Assembly: GCA_035048815.1 (NCBI GenBank)
Contig: JAUCBN010000005.1
Location: forward strand, 19,370,517-19,434,516
Direction: 5' to 3'
From: Abelmoschus esculentus
Taxonomy: Eukaryota > Streptophyta > Magnoliopsida > Malvales > Malvaceae
DNA: 64,000 nt
Made by a program: the position numbers and the translations under genes. The notes below the pieces were generated by a model. That model saw only the letters and a list, made by a program, of their open reading frames with translations. It was not told the origin of the DNA and ran no database searches. Numbering within the stretch: the stretch's first letter is position 1; each line of letters begins with the position of its first letter. Positions 22,124 through 33,064 of the stretch are shown here, piece by piece.

Positions 22124-23287
22124 AAGATGACTACTGGATATGTCCTCGATGGCCAGATCTTATATAAAAAGGGACATGACCAGGTTCTATTGAGATGTGT
22201 GAACGCTAGAGAAGAAAATGAGAGCCTAACGGAGGTACACGATGGGATATGTGGAATACATGCCAATGGTTTATCAATCGCCCGAAAGATCTTGAGATAC
22301 GGTTATTTTTGATTAACCATGGAAGGAGATTGTATAGATTACGCCAAAAGGTGTCATAAATGTCAGATCTATGCTGATAAGATACACGCTCCTCCTACGA
22401 CCCTACATACCATGAACGCTCCTTGGTCATTCGCAGCATGGGGTATAGACGTTATCGGACAAATATATCCCAAAGCTTCCAATAGGCATCGTTTTATCAT
22501 GGTCGCCATCGATTACTTTATAAAGTGGGTGGAAGCAACTTCTTATGCCAATATCACAAGGTCCACTGTTTGTAAGTTCTTGAAAAAGGAGATCATCTGT
22601 CGATACGGGATGCCAGAAAGGATCATCACTGACAATGCCACTAATTTAAATAATAAACTGATGACGGAAGTGTGCGACCAATTTAACATAGTGCATCACA
22701 ATTCTACCGCTTACCGACCTAAGATGAATGGAGCGGTAGAGGTGGCCAACAAAAACATAAAGAAAATCATTTCCAAAACAACATAGACATACCGGGACTG
22801 GCATGAGAAATTACCATTCTCTTTGTTTGCCTACCGAACGTCTATTCACACCTCAACGGGGGCAACACCTTACTCTTTAGTATATGGTATGGAAGCAGTG
22901 TTGCCTATTGAAGTGAAGATTCCCTCTCTCTGGGTCCTCAACAAGGTTAAGTTAGATGAAGCAGAATGGGTGCAATCCAGGTTTGATCAGTTGAACCTTA
23001 TTGAAGAAAAAAGGCTAAAAGCCATATGTCATGGGAAGATGTATCAAAGAAAGATGATACGAGCCCATGATAAAAAGGTACGCCCGAGAGAATTTCGAGG
23101 AGATTTGGTGCTTAAGAAAATTTTGCCAACACAAAAAGACGTTCGAGGAAAATGGACACCCAACTAGGAAGGACCTTTTGTGGTGAAGAAAACCTTCTCT
23201 GACGGAGCATTGATCCTGACTGAGATGGATGGAGAAGTATTGAAAAATCCCATCAACTCCGATGTTGTCAAGAAGTACTATACATAA
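22124..23287 (+). pseudogene. Integrase of the Tat/Ogre-like element
   Basis: An HHCC zinc-binding part is visible (EVHDGICGIHANGLSIARKI, later CIDYAKRCHKCQ). The DDE core follows: WGIDVIGQIYP, then ERIITDNATNLNNK, then GAVEVANKNIKKII. The C-terminal region runs to a stop at 23285-23287. Stops at 22310 (TGA where tryptophan is usual), 22784 and 23165 break the frame. The catalytic triad itself looks intact. Confidence 0.8.
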
Positions 23288-23873
23288 GGTGAAAACCCGA
23301 AAGGGGGCCTAAAAAAGAGGAGAGCTCCAGATGAAAATCCGAAAAGGGCGTCTGAAAGCAAAAGGGGGAGTCCGAGTTGAAAACCCGAAAAGGGCGACGC
23401 AGATAGAACGGGTTTGACAAGGGATCCACCTTCATAAGAACGAACCTCAAAGATAAAATGAACTCCAAGCAGAGATATCTCTTCGGTTGATTGGAAGATG
23501 TATCATTCATACGGTGGATTGAGGATTGATAGAGATCTCAATCCTCAAACCTTGTTTTGTTATGTTTTCCATGACTTTTAAATTTTTCCAAATTGTCCGA
23601 TGATTAATGCAAACTTTGACTCCTTACCCATATTTCCTTGTCTCTTCCCATTCTAAAAAAGTCTTACAAGTTTCAAGATGAAAAGATTATTTTAAAGCAT
23701 TACTGGGATCTAATCTTAAAGATACAGGTAGACAAGAACACAACCGGTCCAGACACAAGGTTTCATGTCAATGAAAAGAGGTCCACAAAGAGTGAAAAAT
23801 TGAACATGTTGATACCTCTCATATTTTAAAAAAGGTAAATTATTACGAAAGGTGAAAACCCGAAAGGGCGCCT
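23287..23873 (+). ncRNA. Four GAAA-loop hairpins in the retroelement 3' untranslated region
   Basis: Four copies (23287-23310, 23329-23353, 23376-23398, 23850-23873) share the layout: outer 5' arm ending TG, four A, CCC or TCC, loop GAAA or GAAAA, GGG, outer 3' arm beginning CG or GG. The outer arms differ but still pair: AGGTG with CGCCT, AGATG with CGTCT, GTTG with CGAC. The GAAA loop is of the stable GNRA type. The first copy overlaps the pol stop codon. Function is unknown. Confidence 0.55.
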
Positions 23874-24308
23874 AAAAAAAAGGTTAAGGGGTGAAAGTTT
23901 CATAGATGACACCTTGAAGGCGTACTCGAGATGAGGTCGTCAAATAAAAAGAGAAAAAGAAGATTAAAAGATCACATGAATTGAAACAAGGCGTAGTCTA
24001 AAAGCCCAAACATTCATGCATCATATGTAGTTAGACATCCCTAAGATTAGAAACATTATAACAATTTTCATGGCATCATACCATTTTGTTAACAGGTAAA
24101 CACGAGACTACACTAGAATTTTGGCAGTTATTCTCGGTATAAATCCTGAATGTTTGAAGAAAGTCGATAACTATGGGCACAAGTTTCAAAAGACTCGAAG
24201 ACAAAGGTCTCATACAGAAGGTGTAGACATGTCTCGAGATTCCACAACAATGGAGTTCACTATAGTTCTACACAAAAAGAATTCGTACTGCACCGAATAC
24301 AAATCTCA

Positions 24309-24865
24309 TAGTTATATACAGAAAGAGCTACCAACGGAAAAGTTCATCCACAACATGACAGTTTCATATAGGAGAAACCAGTAACATTAAAGAAGAAGAG
24401 TTCTATATAGGAGGGATCCTATCCTCATTTTAGTCTCTGAGATTGAAGCTTCATAGAAAAGAGGCAATCAACTCGAAAGGTTTCATATAGGAGAAACCCT
24501 AACTCCGGATCCAAAAATAAGGGTTCTATATAGGAGGGACCTTATTTTGTAAAGATCCATCATGACGCAAAAGGTTTTATATAGGAGAGACCGATAACAT
24601 GAAAGACCTTGAGTTTGATATAGGAGGAACCCCTATCTTCATCATAGTCTGAATGAAAAGCTCCATACAGGAGGGGCACGTAACTCGAGACTTTAGGGTG
24701 ATGGTTTTATACAGAAAAAATGGAACTCATGATCTAAAAATGAAAGTTATATATAGGAGGAGCTTTTGTTTAGCAAGATCTATTTAGAAAGGGAATGGTC
24801 ATATATAAGAGTGACTTGCAGCTTCAGGATCAAAAGGCAAGTAAGTCCGATACAGAAGAGACTTA
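24309..24865 (+). ncRNA. Array of about 12 hairpins with a conserved ATATAGGA-type loop
   Basis: Hairpins occur near 24309, 24361, 24400, 24479, 24514, 24573, 24613, 24660, 24704, 24743, 24797 and 24842. Loops are ATATAGGA or close variants (ATACAGGA, ATACAGAA). Stems differ and still pair: GGTTTC/GAAACC, GGTTTT/GAGACC, GCTCC/GGGGC, AAAGTT/AGCTTT, GGTCA/TGACT, TAAGTC/GACTTA. The one at 24514-24548 has 12 pairs with a single bulge. Ogre-like elements often have repeats in this place, but repeat decay alone does not keep stems paired. Two copies (24400, 24613) are weak. Confidence 0.6.
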
Positions 24866-24994
24866 TGAGCCAAGAGACTCAGTCAAGGAGGGTAGAGAGT
24901 TTCAGAAAAATATATCATTCCGAGACCATTGACAGGGAAGTCGGTTAAAAATGGATGTTTATGGTCTTTGCCCTGTCCTTGTTTCACAATAACA

Positions 24995-25010
24995 GAAAAA
25001 GAGGGGTAAC
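24995..25010 (+). promoter_or_regulatory. Polypurine tract of the Tat/Ogre-like element
   Basis: The purine-rich run agaaaaagaggggtaac lies directly before the 3' LTR, where plus-strand DNA synthesis is primed. Position is the main evidence. Confidence 0.7.
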
Positions 25011-27544
25011 TGTAATCACCCATTTTTAACCGAAAAATTAAAACCTTTTAATTTTCGTAATTTAAATAAGGGCCTTTAATTTTACATTATTTGTTTTCAT
25101 GTTTTTATATTATGTCATATTCTATGTACATGTGGCTGTTAATATCATTGTTTATTAACGTTGTTGTCATATATTATTTCTAATATATTTATCATGCACT
25201 ATTGTTAATATTATTATATGTGTGTCATATTATGTAATATAGTAGTGTTGTGTATTTTATATATTTGTTGTATTATTGTTTTCTTTGTATTATCTACTTT
25301 TAATATTAATTATCTATATTATTATTATTATTATATATTACATATTATTATGCTCTGGCCCAAAGAATTAAAATAACCCCAAAAATAATTAGATCCATAT
25401 TAGTCCGAATCTTATATTATAAGACCCAATCTTAATATTACAAGCCCAATTCGGTCAGTCCATAATCTAAGGAAAACCCTAATCCTTATCATGTTGTTGC
25501 AGCCGCCAGTCCCTTATTACCCTTGGATCAAATGATGATCGAATGACCAAGGTTTGAAGCTGGAGGGATCCTTTGAATTCCAACACGTGCTCACACGCAG
25601 AAGTCTCTAGACGTCACGCGCACATGTAACATACCTGCGGTCTTTTCTACTGCCAGATCCGTCTTTTGCGCTGCTGACTGGTTCTGACCATTGTATGACC
25701 GCCGTTCGCCGCCCAGATACCTACAGAAATTAATGTCAAAGAAACATCATCTGGAAAAGCCATGGAAGCAGGTCGAAAATCCAAATAAAGAAATGAAATC
25801 ACCAAAAATATAAGCTAGAATATTGTAATGGAGGGGGATATTCTCCATCTTTGTAAACAAAAAAACCCCATCAACTATCAATCGAAAATCCAGATTTTTT
25901 CCTGATAATTTCCTTTTGATCTTTCCTTTTACATGCATTCAATACCAAAAACATAATAACGAAATATAAGAAGAGAAAGAACGGTAACTTTCTTTTGTCG
26001 GTCGTCGTTCTTCACCGGCGATAATCCCTCATCGTGGGTGAGCCTTACATGCAAGAACGAGACTACAAGGATCTCTTTTCTGTTCATTTCAAATGATACT
26101 TTTCCTGGTTTTTCATTTGTTCTCGATGCATCTTTATGAAAATCAGAGGCTATCAATGATGGCAAAGGCGGCCAACGGTCGGTGCCTCGCCTAGATAAGA
26201 GTCGGTCATGGTCATGAGTGAAGAGGCAATCAGAGATCAAGTTTTTTTCTGTGCTTATTTTTCTGGGTTTTGTATTCTTCTGAAAATCAGAGAAATGTCA
26301 AAAGATGTTGGTTGTAACCTTAATTTTCAAAATGGCAAAGTGAAACCCGTTCCTGGTTGACCCATTCTGTAAGTAAAATCAGATTTCATTTTGGGTTAAT
26401 CATTCTAAGCCCCTCCACGTCTATGAGTTAACAGTTAAGGGTCTTCTCTTCTTTTTATCAAGTTCCTCGTCCCTTATATTTCAAAATCATTTTAACTTCA
26501 TCCAAAAATTGTGTTGTAAATGTCTTTACAGAATAATTATTCCCCCAATGTCTTTCATTTTCGATTAAGTCACCAAGTCAGTCCTTTGTTAAGTTTAATT
26601 TATTTTATATTATGTCAAATTAACCTCTTCCTTTTATGCTTTTACGTGTTATCATATGTATTTAAGTTATGTATTGCATTTTCATGAGTAGTTGTTTATG
26701 CATGTCACAAATTACTAGGAATATTAATGTCATGTTAGAAATGCATGTCCGACATATGTTTGATAGTTGGTAGTGTTTTAAACCACGTGTTGAATGCCAA
26801 TATTAGATTAAAATTCAAAATTACCTTGTTATATTTTTCCTCTGTTTTTTTTTTCATTTGTTTATGTCATTACCTTCACATGATGTGCAATTTAGATTTT
26901 GTAATGCTATGATCATTCCAGTTAGTGGGTGTAAATTGTAGTTGCATACTTTCTTCACGTTAAGATATGCATGATAGAGTAATTATCACTTTTTATTATC
27001 TTGTTTCTTGTATACGTTGTAAATAAGTTTATTTCTTTTTCTTGCTTTATTATAAATGTGTAATGTCTCTTGCTTAGTGTTGCATAACGGCTTTAATTTG
27101 TTTAATGCGGGCCTCTAAATTCGTTCGTAAGCGAGGCCAACTCCAGTGTAGTGGTGGTAGTTCGGACGCTTACCTTCGGGTTTAGATGCTTTAAAATAAA
27201 TGCGTAAATTTAATTAAAAATTAATTCAATCGTTAAATTAGCCTGGAAAATTTAATATTAATGAAGCGGTAATTATTAAAGTATCAATTTTTGGGCGGTG
27301 TGGGAGTTCTAATCCTTCCTCATCCGTAACCGAATCCCGAACCCCAATTTTTAAAATCTTTGGTTTTATGGTGTTCGGTCTACCAAAACGGACGGTGGCG
27401 ACTCTAATTTTTCTAAAATCATTTTTTAGCCGAAAACCCCATGTGGAAGATATTAATTTAAAAACGACACATCGAGAAATGTTTTCCAACCCAAAAAGAA
27501 TATTTTTAACGATACACCTAATCTAACATTTTTAGATCGCTACA
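25011..27544 (+). repeat. 3' LTR of the Tat/Ogre-like element
   Basis: The LTR is 2534 bp, starts TGTAATCACCC and ends GATCGCTACA, and is collinear with 10440-12951. It carries a small insertion around 25400-25430 (a repeated segment with cttatattataagaccc) absent from the 5' copy. The duplicated target site actat follows at 27545. Confidence 0.92.
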
Positions 27545-28440
27545 ACTATTAAAGAGGGGAATGCAGAATCTGCACAAAATAAGTCCAGAGCCATGATACT
27601 TCTTCGCTGTCACCTCCATGAAGGGTTGAAATCTGAATATTTAACGATGAAAGATCCTCTTATTCTTTGGAATAATCTAAAGGAACGATATGACCACCAG
27701 AAAATAGTTATTTTGCCTAAAGTTGGATATGATTGGTTGCATCTGAGATTGTAAGATTTTAAATTAGTAAGCGAGTATAACTCTGCTATGTTTCGAGTTA
27801 CTTCATAATTGAAGTTATATGGTCAAAATATTATTGATGAGGATATATTAGAAAAAACATACTCCACTTTTTATGCCAACAATGTTGTCCTTCAGACACA
27901 ATATCGTGAAAAAGGCTTTAAAAAATATTCTGAGTTAATTTCTTGCCTTCTTGTGGCTGAGCAAAATAATGAGTTGCTCATGAAAAATCATGAATATCGC
28001 CCAACAGGCTCCGCTCCATTCTCTGGAGCGAATGTGATATTATATAGCGGAAAAAAATAAAGGCTACACCCATAATCGTGATCATAACTATGGGCGTAGG
28101 TGTGGGCATAGCCAAAGTCGAGGATATAGGCGAGGTGGTCGTTTTAAAAGTAACTATACCCACCGCAAGTGGAACAATAAGGATGACAATAGTGCAAAAG
28201 ATCAATCCAAGAAAGAGGAATCTACGTGTCATCGATGTGGCAGCACAAATCATTGGGCCCGTGCTTACCGTACGCCAAAACATCTTGTAGGCCTTTACCA
28301 AACAATCAATAAGTGGTAAAGGAAAAAGAATTGAAACAAATTTTGTTTATATCGATGACAAAGATGATTGTGGCATTTCTGGCAGTGGCCAGGACAATTA
28401 TGGCATTACAAACATAGAAGTTGATGATTTTCTCATATCC
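27545..28440 (+). pseudogene. Copia gag, second fragment
   Basis: This continues the gag interrupted at 10440: RAMILLRCHLHEGLKSEYLT, then WNNLKERYDHQKIVILPKVG, then YREKGFKKYSELISCLLVAE. A zinc knuckle reads CHRCGSTNHWARAY, where the last metal-binding residue is tyrosine instead of cysteine (codon TAC at 28266-28268). Stops near 27752 and 27806 and a frame change near 28058 break it. It cannot form a complete nucleocapsid protein. Confidence 0.78.
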
Positions 28441-28620
28441 CCTGAGAGAAATATTTTTTTTCTTTTAATTAATTTCGTATTTATTTTATGTTATTAAAAA
28501 ACAATTGTCTTTTTATCATGGATTTTTTCAAGAATAAATATCATGTTTACTTTATTAAAATAATTGATGTTATTTAATTATTTATTTTAAATATTGTTGT
28601 AACATTTATTTATTTATTCT
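28441..28620 (+). other. AT-rich spacer inside the copia polyprotein
   Basis: About 180 bases of AT-rich DNA with repeated ttatttatttatt-like tracts interrupt the coding order between gag and protease. It could be a small insertion or decayed coding sequence. Ends and duplications are not clear. Confidence 0.35.
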
Positions 28621-30300
28621 TTGAAGAATATGATTACGGTACAAATACAATCTGTAAAATATGATGACGACTTATGCTTAGCGGACAGTGCAAGTACTCA
28701 TACAATACTTAAGCATAAGAAATTTTTTTCTCATTTAACAATGCAAGGGAATAATGTGAGTACTATATCCGGAAGTGTTAATATCATAGAAGGCTCTAGA
28801 AGAGCGCATATATTATTGCCAAATGAAACTTTATTCCATAATCAAGATGCGTTATACTCTCCAAAGTTGGAAAGAAACTTATTAAGTTTCAAAGATATTC
28901 GCAAAAATGGATATCATATTGAGAGTATTAGTCAAGGGGATGTTGAATATCTCTATATTACGAGTGTAACTCAAGGCAATAAGAAAGTGCTAGAAAAATC
29001 ACATGTACTGTCTTCCAGATTGTACTACACAAGAATCAGTACAATTGAAGCACATGCTATTGTAAACTATAAGTTTGCTGATAACTTTATTATTTGGCAC
29101 GACCAGTTAGGCCATCCCGGATTGACTATGATGCGAAGAATTATTGAGAATTCATGTGGTCACTCATTGAAGAACCAAGAGATTCTTTAAAGTAATGCCC
29201 TTTTATGTGATGCTTGCTCTCAAGGTAAATTAATTACTCGACCATCACCAACTAAAATAGATTATGAATCTATTAACTTTCTGGAACGGATACAGGGTGA
29301 TATATATGGGCCCATACACCCTTCTTGTGGACCATTTAGATATTTTATGGTTTTAATTGATGCATCGACTAGATGGTCAAATGTATCCTTGTTATCAACC
29401 AACAACTTAGCATTAGCGAGGTTACTTGCTAAATTAATAAAACTACAAGCACATTTTCTAGATTCTCCCATAAAGACAATTCGTCTTGATAATGCTGATG
29501 AATTTACTTCTAAGGCTTTTGATGATTTTTGCATGTCGATTGGAATTAGTGTTGACCATCTTGTAGCTCATGTTCATACACAAAATGGTCTTGCAGAATC
29601 ATTTATCAAACGACTTCAATTAATTGCAAGAGCGTTATTGATGAAGTCCAAACTACAAATTTTTGCTTGGGGACATACAATTTTACATGCAGCATCACTG
29701 ATTCGCATCAGTCCAATAAGTTATAATAATTTTTCCCCATTACAAATGGTTTTTGGTCAAGAACGAAATATTTCCCATCTTAGAATTTTTGGGTGTGCGG
29801 TTTATGTTTGGATTGCTCCACCACAACGCACAAAGATGGGTCCTCAAAGGAGGTTGGGAATATATATCAGATTTGAATCTCCCTTGATAATTAAATATCT
29901 TGAGCCTTTAATGAGGAATTTATTTATAGCTAGATTTGCCGATTATCATTTTAATGAATCGGTTTTCCCAACATTAGGGAGAGAAAATAAACAGCTGAGA
30001 AACCAAAAAAGTTGGAATGAATTATCGTTATCACACTTTGATCCACGTACCCAACAATGTGATCTAAAATTTCAAAGGATAATTCATTTGCAAAAATTAG
30101 CAAATCAATTGCTAGATGCTTTTGTTGACCCTAAAAGAGTGACTAAGTCACATATTCCAGCTGTGAATGCTCCGATTAATATTGAAGTCCTAGAAGGACA
30201 AACTCTAGTTGCTAATGAGTCAAACGTACGCTTAAAGCGTGGTAGACCAGGAGGTTCCAAAGATAAGATTTCATGGAAAAAAATGAGCTATATCTTGTGA
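28621..30300 (+). pseudogene. Copia protease, GAG-pre-integrase and integrase
   Basis: The protease signature CLADSASTHTIL occurs near 28675 (copia proteases usually read DSGA). The GAG-pre-integrase segment is FIIWHDQLGHPGLTMMRRII. The integrase core then shows its three acidic residues: VLIDASTRWSNVSLL, TIRLDNADEFTSKAF and NGLAESFIKRLQLIARALL. A stop at about 29188 separates the first two parts from the core, and the frame ends at 30298. The integrase catalytic residues look kept but the polyprotein is broken. Confidence 0.8.
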
Positions 30301-31540
30301 TGCTCCGATTGTGGAGTCAATGAATCATGAAATATCTCGAGAAGAGATTGAAAAGTCTCTAGCAGAGACATTAGACATGACTCAGGTACCTGATAATGAT
30401 GAAATCTCTATAAATTATGTTATGTCTGGTAAATAAAATTGATGTTGATAATACTTTTGCATGCAATATAGCACTAGGGATTTTGGATGATAATGTGGAT
30501 CATGAACCATTGTCAATTGGACAATGTAAGAAAAGAGATGATTGACCAAAATGGAAAGAGGTAATTGAAGCGGAACTCAAATCTCTTTCAAAGAGAGAAG
30601 TCTTTGGGCCTTTAGTCTGTACACCAGAAGGTGTAAAACCCGTGGGGTATAAATGGGTTTTTGTGAGAAAGAGAAATGAAAAAGGGGAAATTACGAGATA
30701 TAAAGCTCGTTTGGTTGCACAAGGATTTTAACAAAGACCTGGAATTGGTTATGAAGAAACATATTCTCCAGTGGTGGATGCAACCACTTTTCGATTTTTG
30801 ATTAGTTTGGCAGTAAAAGAAAGACTTCATTTTCGCTTAATGGATGTGGTTACAGCCTATCTATATAGGCCTCTTGATAATGATATTTATATGAAACTTC
30901 CGGAAGGATTTAAACTGCCTGAAGTAGTCAATTCAAGTTCTCGAGAATATTATTCAATTAAATTAAATAGATCCCTATATGGATTAAAACAATCTGAGCG
31001 TATGTGGTATAATCGCCTCAGTGAGTACTTATTAGCGGAAGGCTATTAGAATGATCCAATTTCCCCGTGCATTTTTATTAAGAGGTTTAGCTCTGGATTC
31101 GTCATTATTGTCGTGTATGTTGATGATTTGAATATCATTAGAACTCCTGAGGAGATCTCATTGACAGTTGAATATTTAAAGAAAGAATTTGAAATGAAAG
31201 ATCTCGGGAAAACAAATTTTTGTCTTGGATTACATATTGAGAACTTGAAGGATGGAATCCTTGTGCATCAATCAACATACATAGAAAAAAATGCTAAAGA
31301 GGTTTTACATGCATAACACACATCCGTTGAGCAACCCCATGGTTGTTAGGCCACTTGATATTAACAAAGATCCATTTCGTCCTCGAGAGAAGAATAAGGA
31401 CATTCTTGGTCTAGAAGTACCATACTTAAGTGTTATTAGTGCATTGATGTATCTTTCTAGTCATACACGACCTGATATATCATTCGCTGTCAATTTGTTG
31501 GCAAGATTTAGCTCATGCCCAACCCGAAGATACTAGAATG
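30301..31540 (+). pseudogene. Copia reverse transcriptase
   Basis: RVT_2-type motifs are present: KPVGYKWVFVRKRNEKGEIT, YKARLVAQGF, FRLMDVVTAYLYRPLDNDIY, SLYGLKQSERMWYNRLSEYL and the catalytic YVDD at 31116-31127, followed by LGLHIENLKDGILVHQSTY. Stops near 30436, 30542, 30729 and 31047 and frame changes near 31310 and 31535 interrupt it. The active-site YVDD survives, unlike in the gypsy element nested in this copy. Confidence 0.8.
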
Positions 31541-32120
31541 GGATTAAACACATATTCCGTTATCTTCAAGGTATGAAAGACATGAGATTATTTTTTTCCC
31601 TAATATATCCAAAACCGAATTGGTCGGTTTTGCTAATGCAAGATACTTGTCTGATCTTCATAATGTTCGATCACAAACTGGTTATGTATTTACATACGGT
31701 GGTACAACAATTTCTTGGCGTTCAATGAAACAAACTATTATCGCCACTTCTTCTAATCATGCTGAGATTTTGGCTATCCATGAGGCTAGTCGTGAATGTG
31801 TGTGGTTAAGGTCTGTAACCCAACATATTCGAGAAAATTGTGGTTTACTCTCTCGAAAAATCTCTCCAATAGTCTTATATGAGGATAATACAGCATGTAT
31901 TGCCCAACTTAAGGAAGGATATATAAAGGGTGATAGAACAAAACACGTCTCACTAAAATTCTTCTTCACTCATGATCTACAAAAGAATGAAGACATTGAT
32001 GTGCAACAGATTCATTCATGTGATAATTTGACAGATCTATTTACTAAGGCGTTCCCTAATGCTCCATTTGAGAAGCTAACTTACAATATTAGATTGCGTC
32101 GTGTCAAAGATCTTGTCTGA
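31541..32120 (+). pseudogene. Copia RNase H
   Basis: The typical C-terminal end of a copia polyprotein is seen: SQTGYVFTYGGTTISWRSMK, ATSSNHAEILAIHEASRECV, LYEDNTACIAQLKEGYI, RTKHVSLKFFFTHDLQ and DLFTKAFPNAPFEKL. The stop codon lies at 32118-32120. It is joined to RT only through frame changes near 31540-31620. Confidence 0.8.
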
Positions 32121-32327
32121 TGTATTTATGAGGGGGAGTCAAATACACATTGTACTCTTTTCCTTATCCAAGGTTTTGTCCCATTGGGTTTTCCTGGAAA
32201 AGGTTTTTAATGAGGCAACATATTTTGTGTATTAAAGATATGTGTACTCTTTTTCCTTCACTAAGTATTTTTTCGCACAGGGTTTTTATCTTAGTAAGGT
32301 TTTAACGAGGCACAATATCTTCATGGA

Positions 32328-32569
32328 TATTCAAGGGGGAGTATTAAGAATATTTTATTTATGGTGAATATTCATGTATTAGAGGAAGGTTTAATAGGCT
32401 TTATAATTAGGGTTTAATACCCATGAAATTAGGGTTTCCATCTTATGTCTATAAATATAGACTTTTAGAGAAAGTTTTGTACACAACTCACCTTTGAAAA
32501 TACAATAAAATCTCTCTCTTTTCTCTCATCTTTATTCATCTATTCTTGTTCATTATTTTATTCACAACA
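32328..32569 (+). repeat. Copia polypurine tract and 3' LTR
   Basis: The tract tattcaagggggag (32328-32341) precedes the LTR, which runs 32342-32569 (228 bp) and ends CACAACA. The first dinucleotide is TA where the 5' copy has TG. A run at about 32505-32560 rich in ttctctcatctttattcatc is typical of a transcribed LTR end. The duplicated target aattt follows. Confidence 0.85.
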
Positions 32570-32764
32570 AATTTTTTATTGTTAATCTTATTCATCTATT
32601 TTATTCATCTAATGACCTAATAATCATAGATTAGTGTAAATCATTAAATTTTATATTGTATAACTTAATCTTGTCCCTATAAAACACCGAGTTAATACCT
32701 ATTGTCCATGTGTTTTTTAATAAACAAAGTTCCGTGTTGTGTTTTGATGAACTCTTACCCCATT
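32570..32764. other. Spacer between the copia and hAT elements
   Basis: These 195 bases hold the copia target duplication (32570-32574) and the left hAT duplication accccatt (32757-32764). Nothing else is visible. Confidence 0.6.
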
Positions 32765-33064
32765 TAAGCATGGAAACGGGTCGAATCTGGATCGGATCCA
32801 GCTGGATTCAAATCCATCTTTACACCATGGATCCAGATTCGGCCCAGATCCGCGGTTCTAGAAAATTGAGACCCAAATCCAGATTCAATGGATCTTACGG
32901 ATCCGGATCTAAACGGGTCCAAAACGGATCTTTTAAAAAATGACTATTTGACCTATTTTTTAACATAATAAAACTATCATTAATTAATTTCATATCACAA
33001 TTTCAATGAAGAAAAGATTAATTTTAATTAACTAGTATCAGGATAAAAAATGATAAATTAAAAT
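32765..33064. mobile_element. Non-autonomous hAT element, left part
   Basis: The left end TAAGCATGGAAACGGG and the inverse of the right end (TAGGGATGGCAATG) resemble hAT termini. The inside is rich in ggatccggat-type words, shared with the right part at 41481-42108. The flanking 8-bp sites accccatt (32757-32764) and accccgtt (42109-42116) match at 7 of 8 positions. The element, about 930 bp without its insert, is split at 33064 by the Athila-like element. Confidence 0.8.

Larger units (their letters stand above)
10440..27544 (+). mobile_element. Tat/Ogre-like Ty3/gypsy retrotransposon, 17.1 kb
   Basis: LTRs of about 2.5 kb bound the element. Both begin TGTAATCACCC and end GATCGCTACA, and the 5-bp duplication actat is perfect (10435-10439 and 27545-27549). 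The primer site fits tRNA-Arg. Inside are an extra ORF1, gag, protease, a probable intron, reverse transcriptase, RNase H, a second archaeal-type RNase H and integrase. ORF1 upstream of gag plus two RNase H domains is diagnostic of the Tat lineage, Ogre-like branch. All frames are interrupted. In the first 149 bases the LTRs differ at six sites, all transitions, so the insertion is fairly old. Confidence 0.9.
9852..32569 (+). mobile_element. Ty1/copia retrotransposon, split by a gypsy element
   Basis: The ends are an LTR start at 9852 (TGTTAAAAATATTTT) and an LTR end at 32569 (CACAACA), flanked by a perfect 5-bp duplication, aattt, at 9847-9851 and 32570-32574. Own sequence is 9852-10439 plus 27545-32569, about 5.6 kb. 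Domain order is gag, protease, GAG-pre-integrase, integrase, reverse transcriptase, RNase H, which defines the copia superfamily. Coding regions are broken by stops and frameshifts. It is the oldest layer at this site, because the gypsy element lies inside it. Confidence 0.9.

Noticed and set aside
24121..24384. Plus-strand frame of 87 codons in the 3' region of the Tat/Ogre-like element
   Set aside because: It covers part of the hairpin region, has no domain and does not continue pol. Chance opening is more likely.
23287..24865. CRISPR-like array because of regularly spaced repeats
   Set aside because: Units are imperfect, spacing varies, the DNA is eukaryotic, and the repeats lie between pol and the polypurine tract of a retrotransposon.
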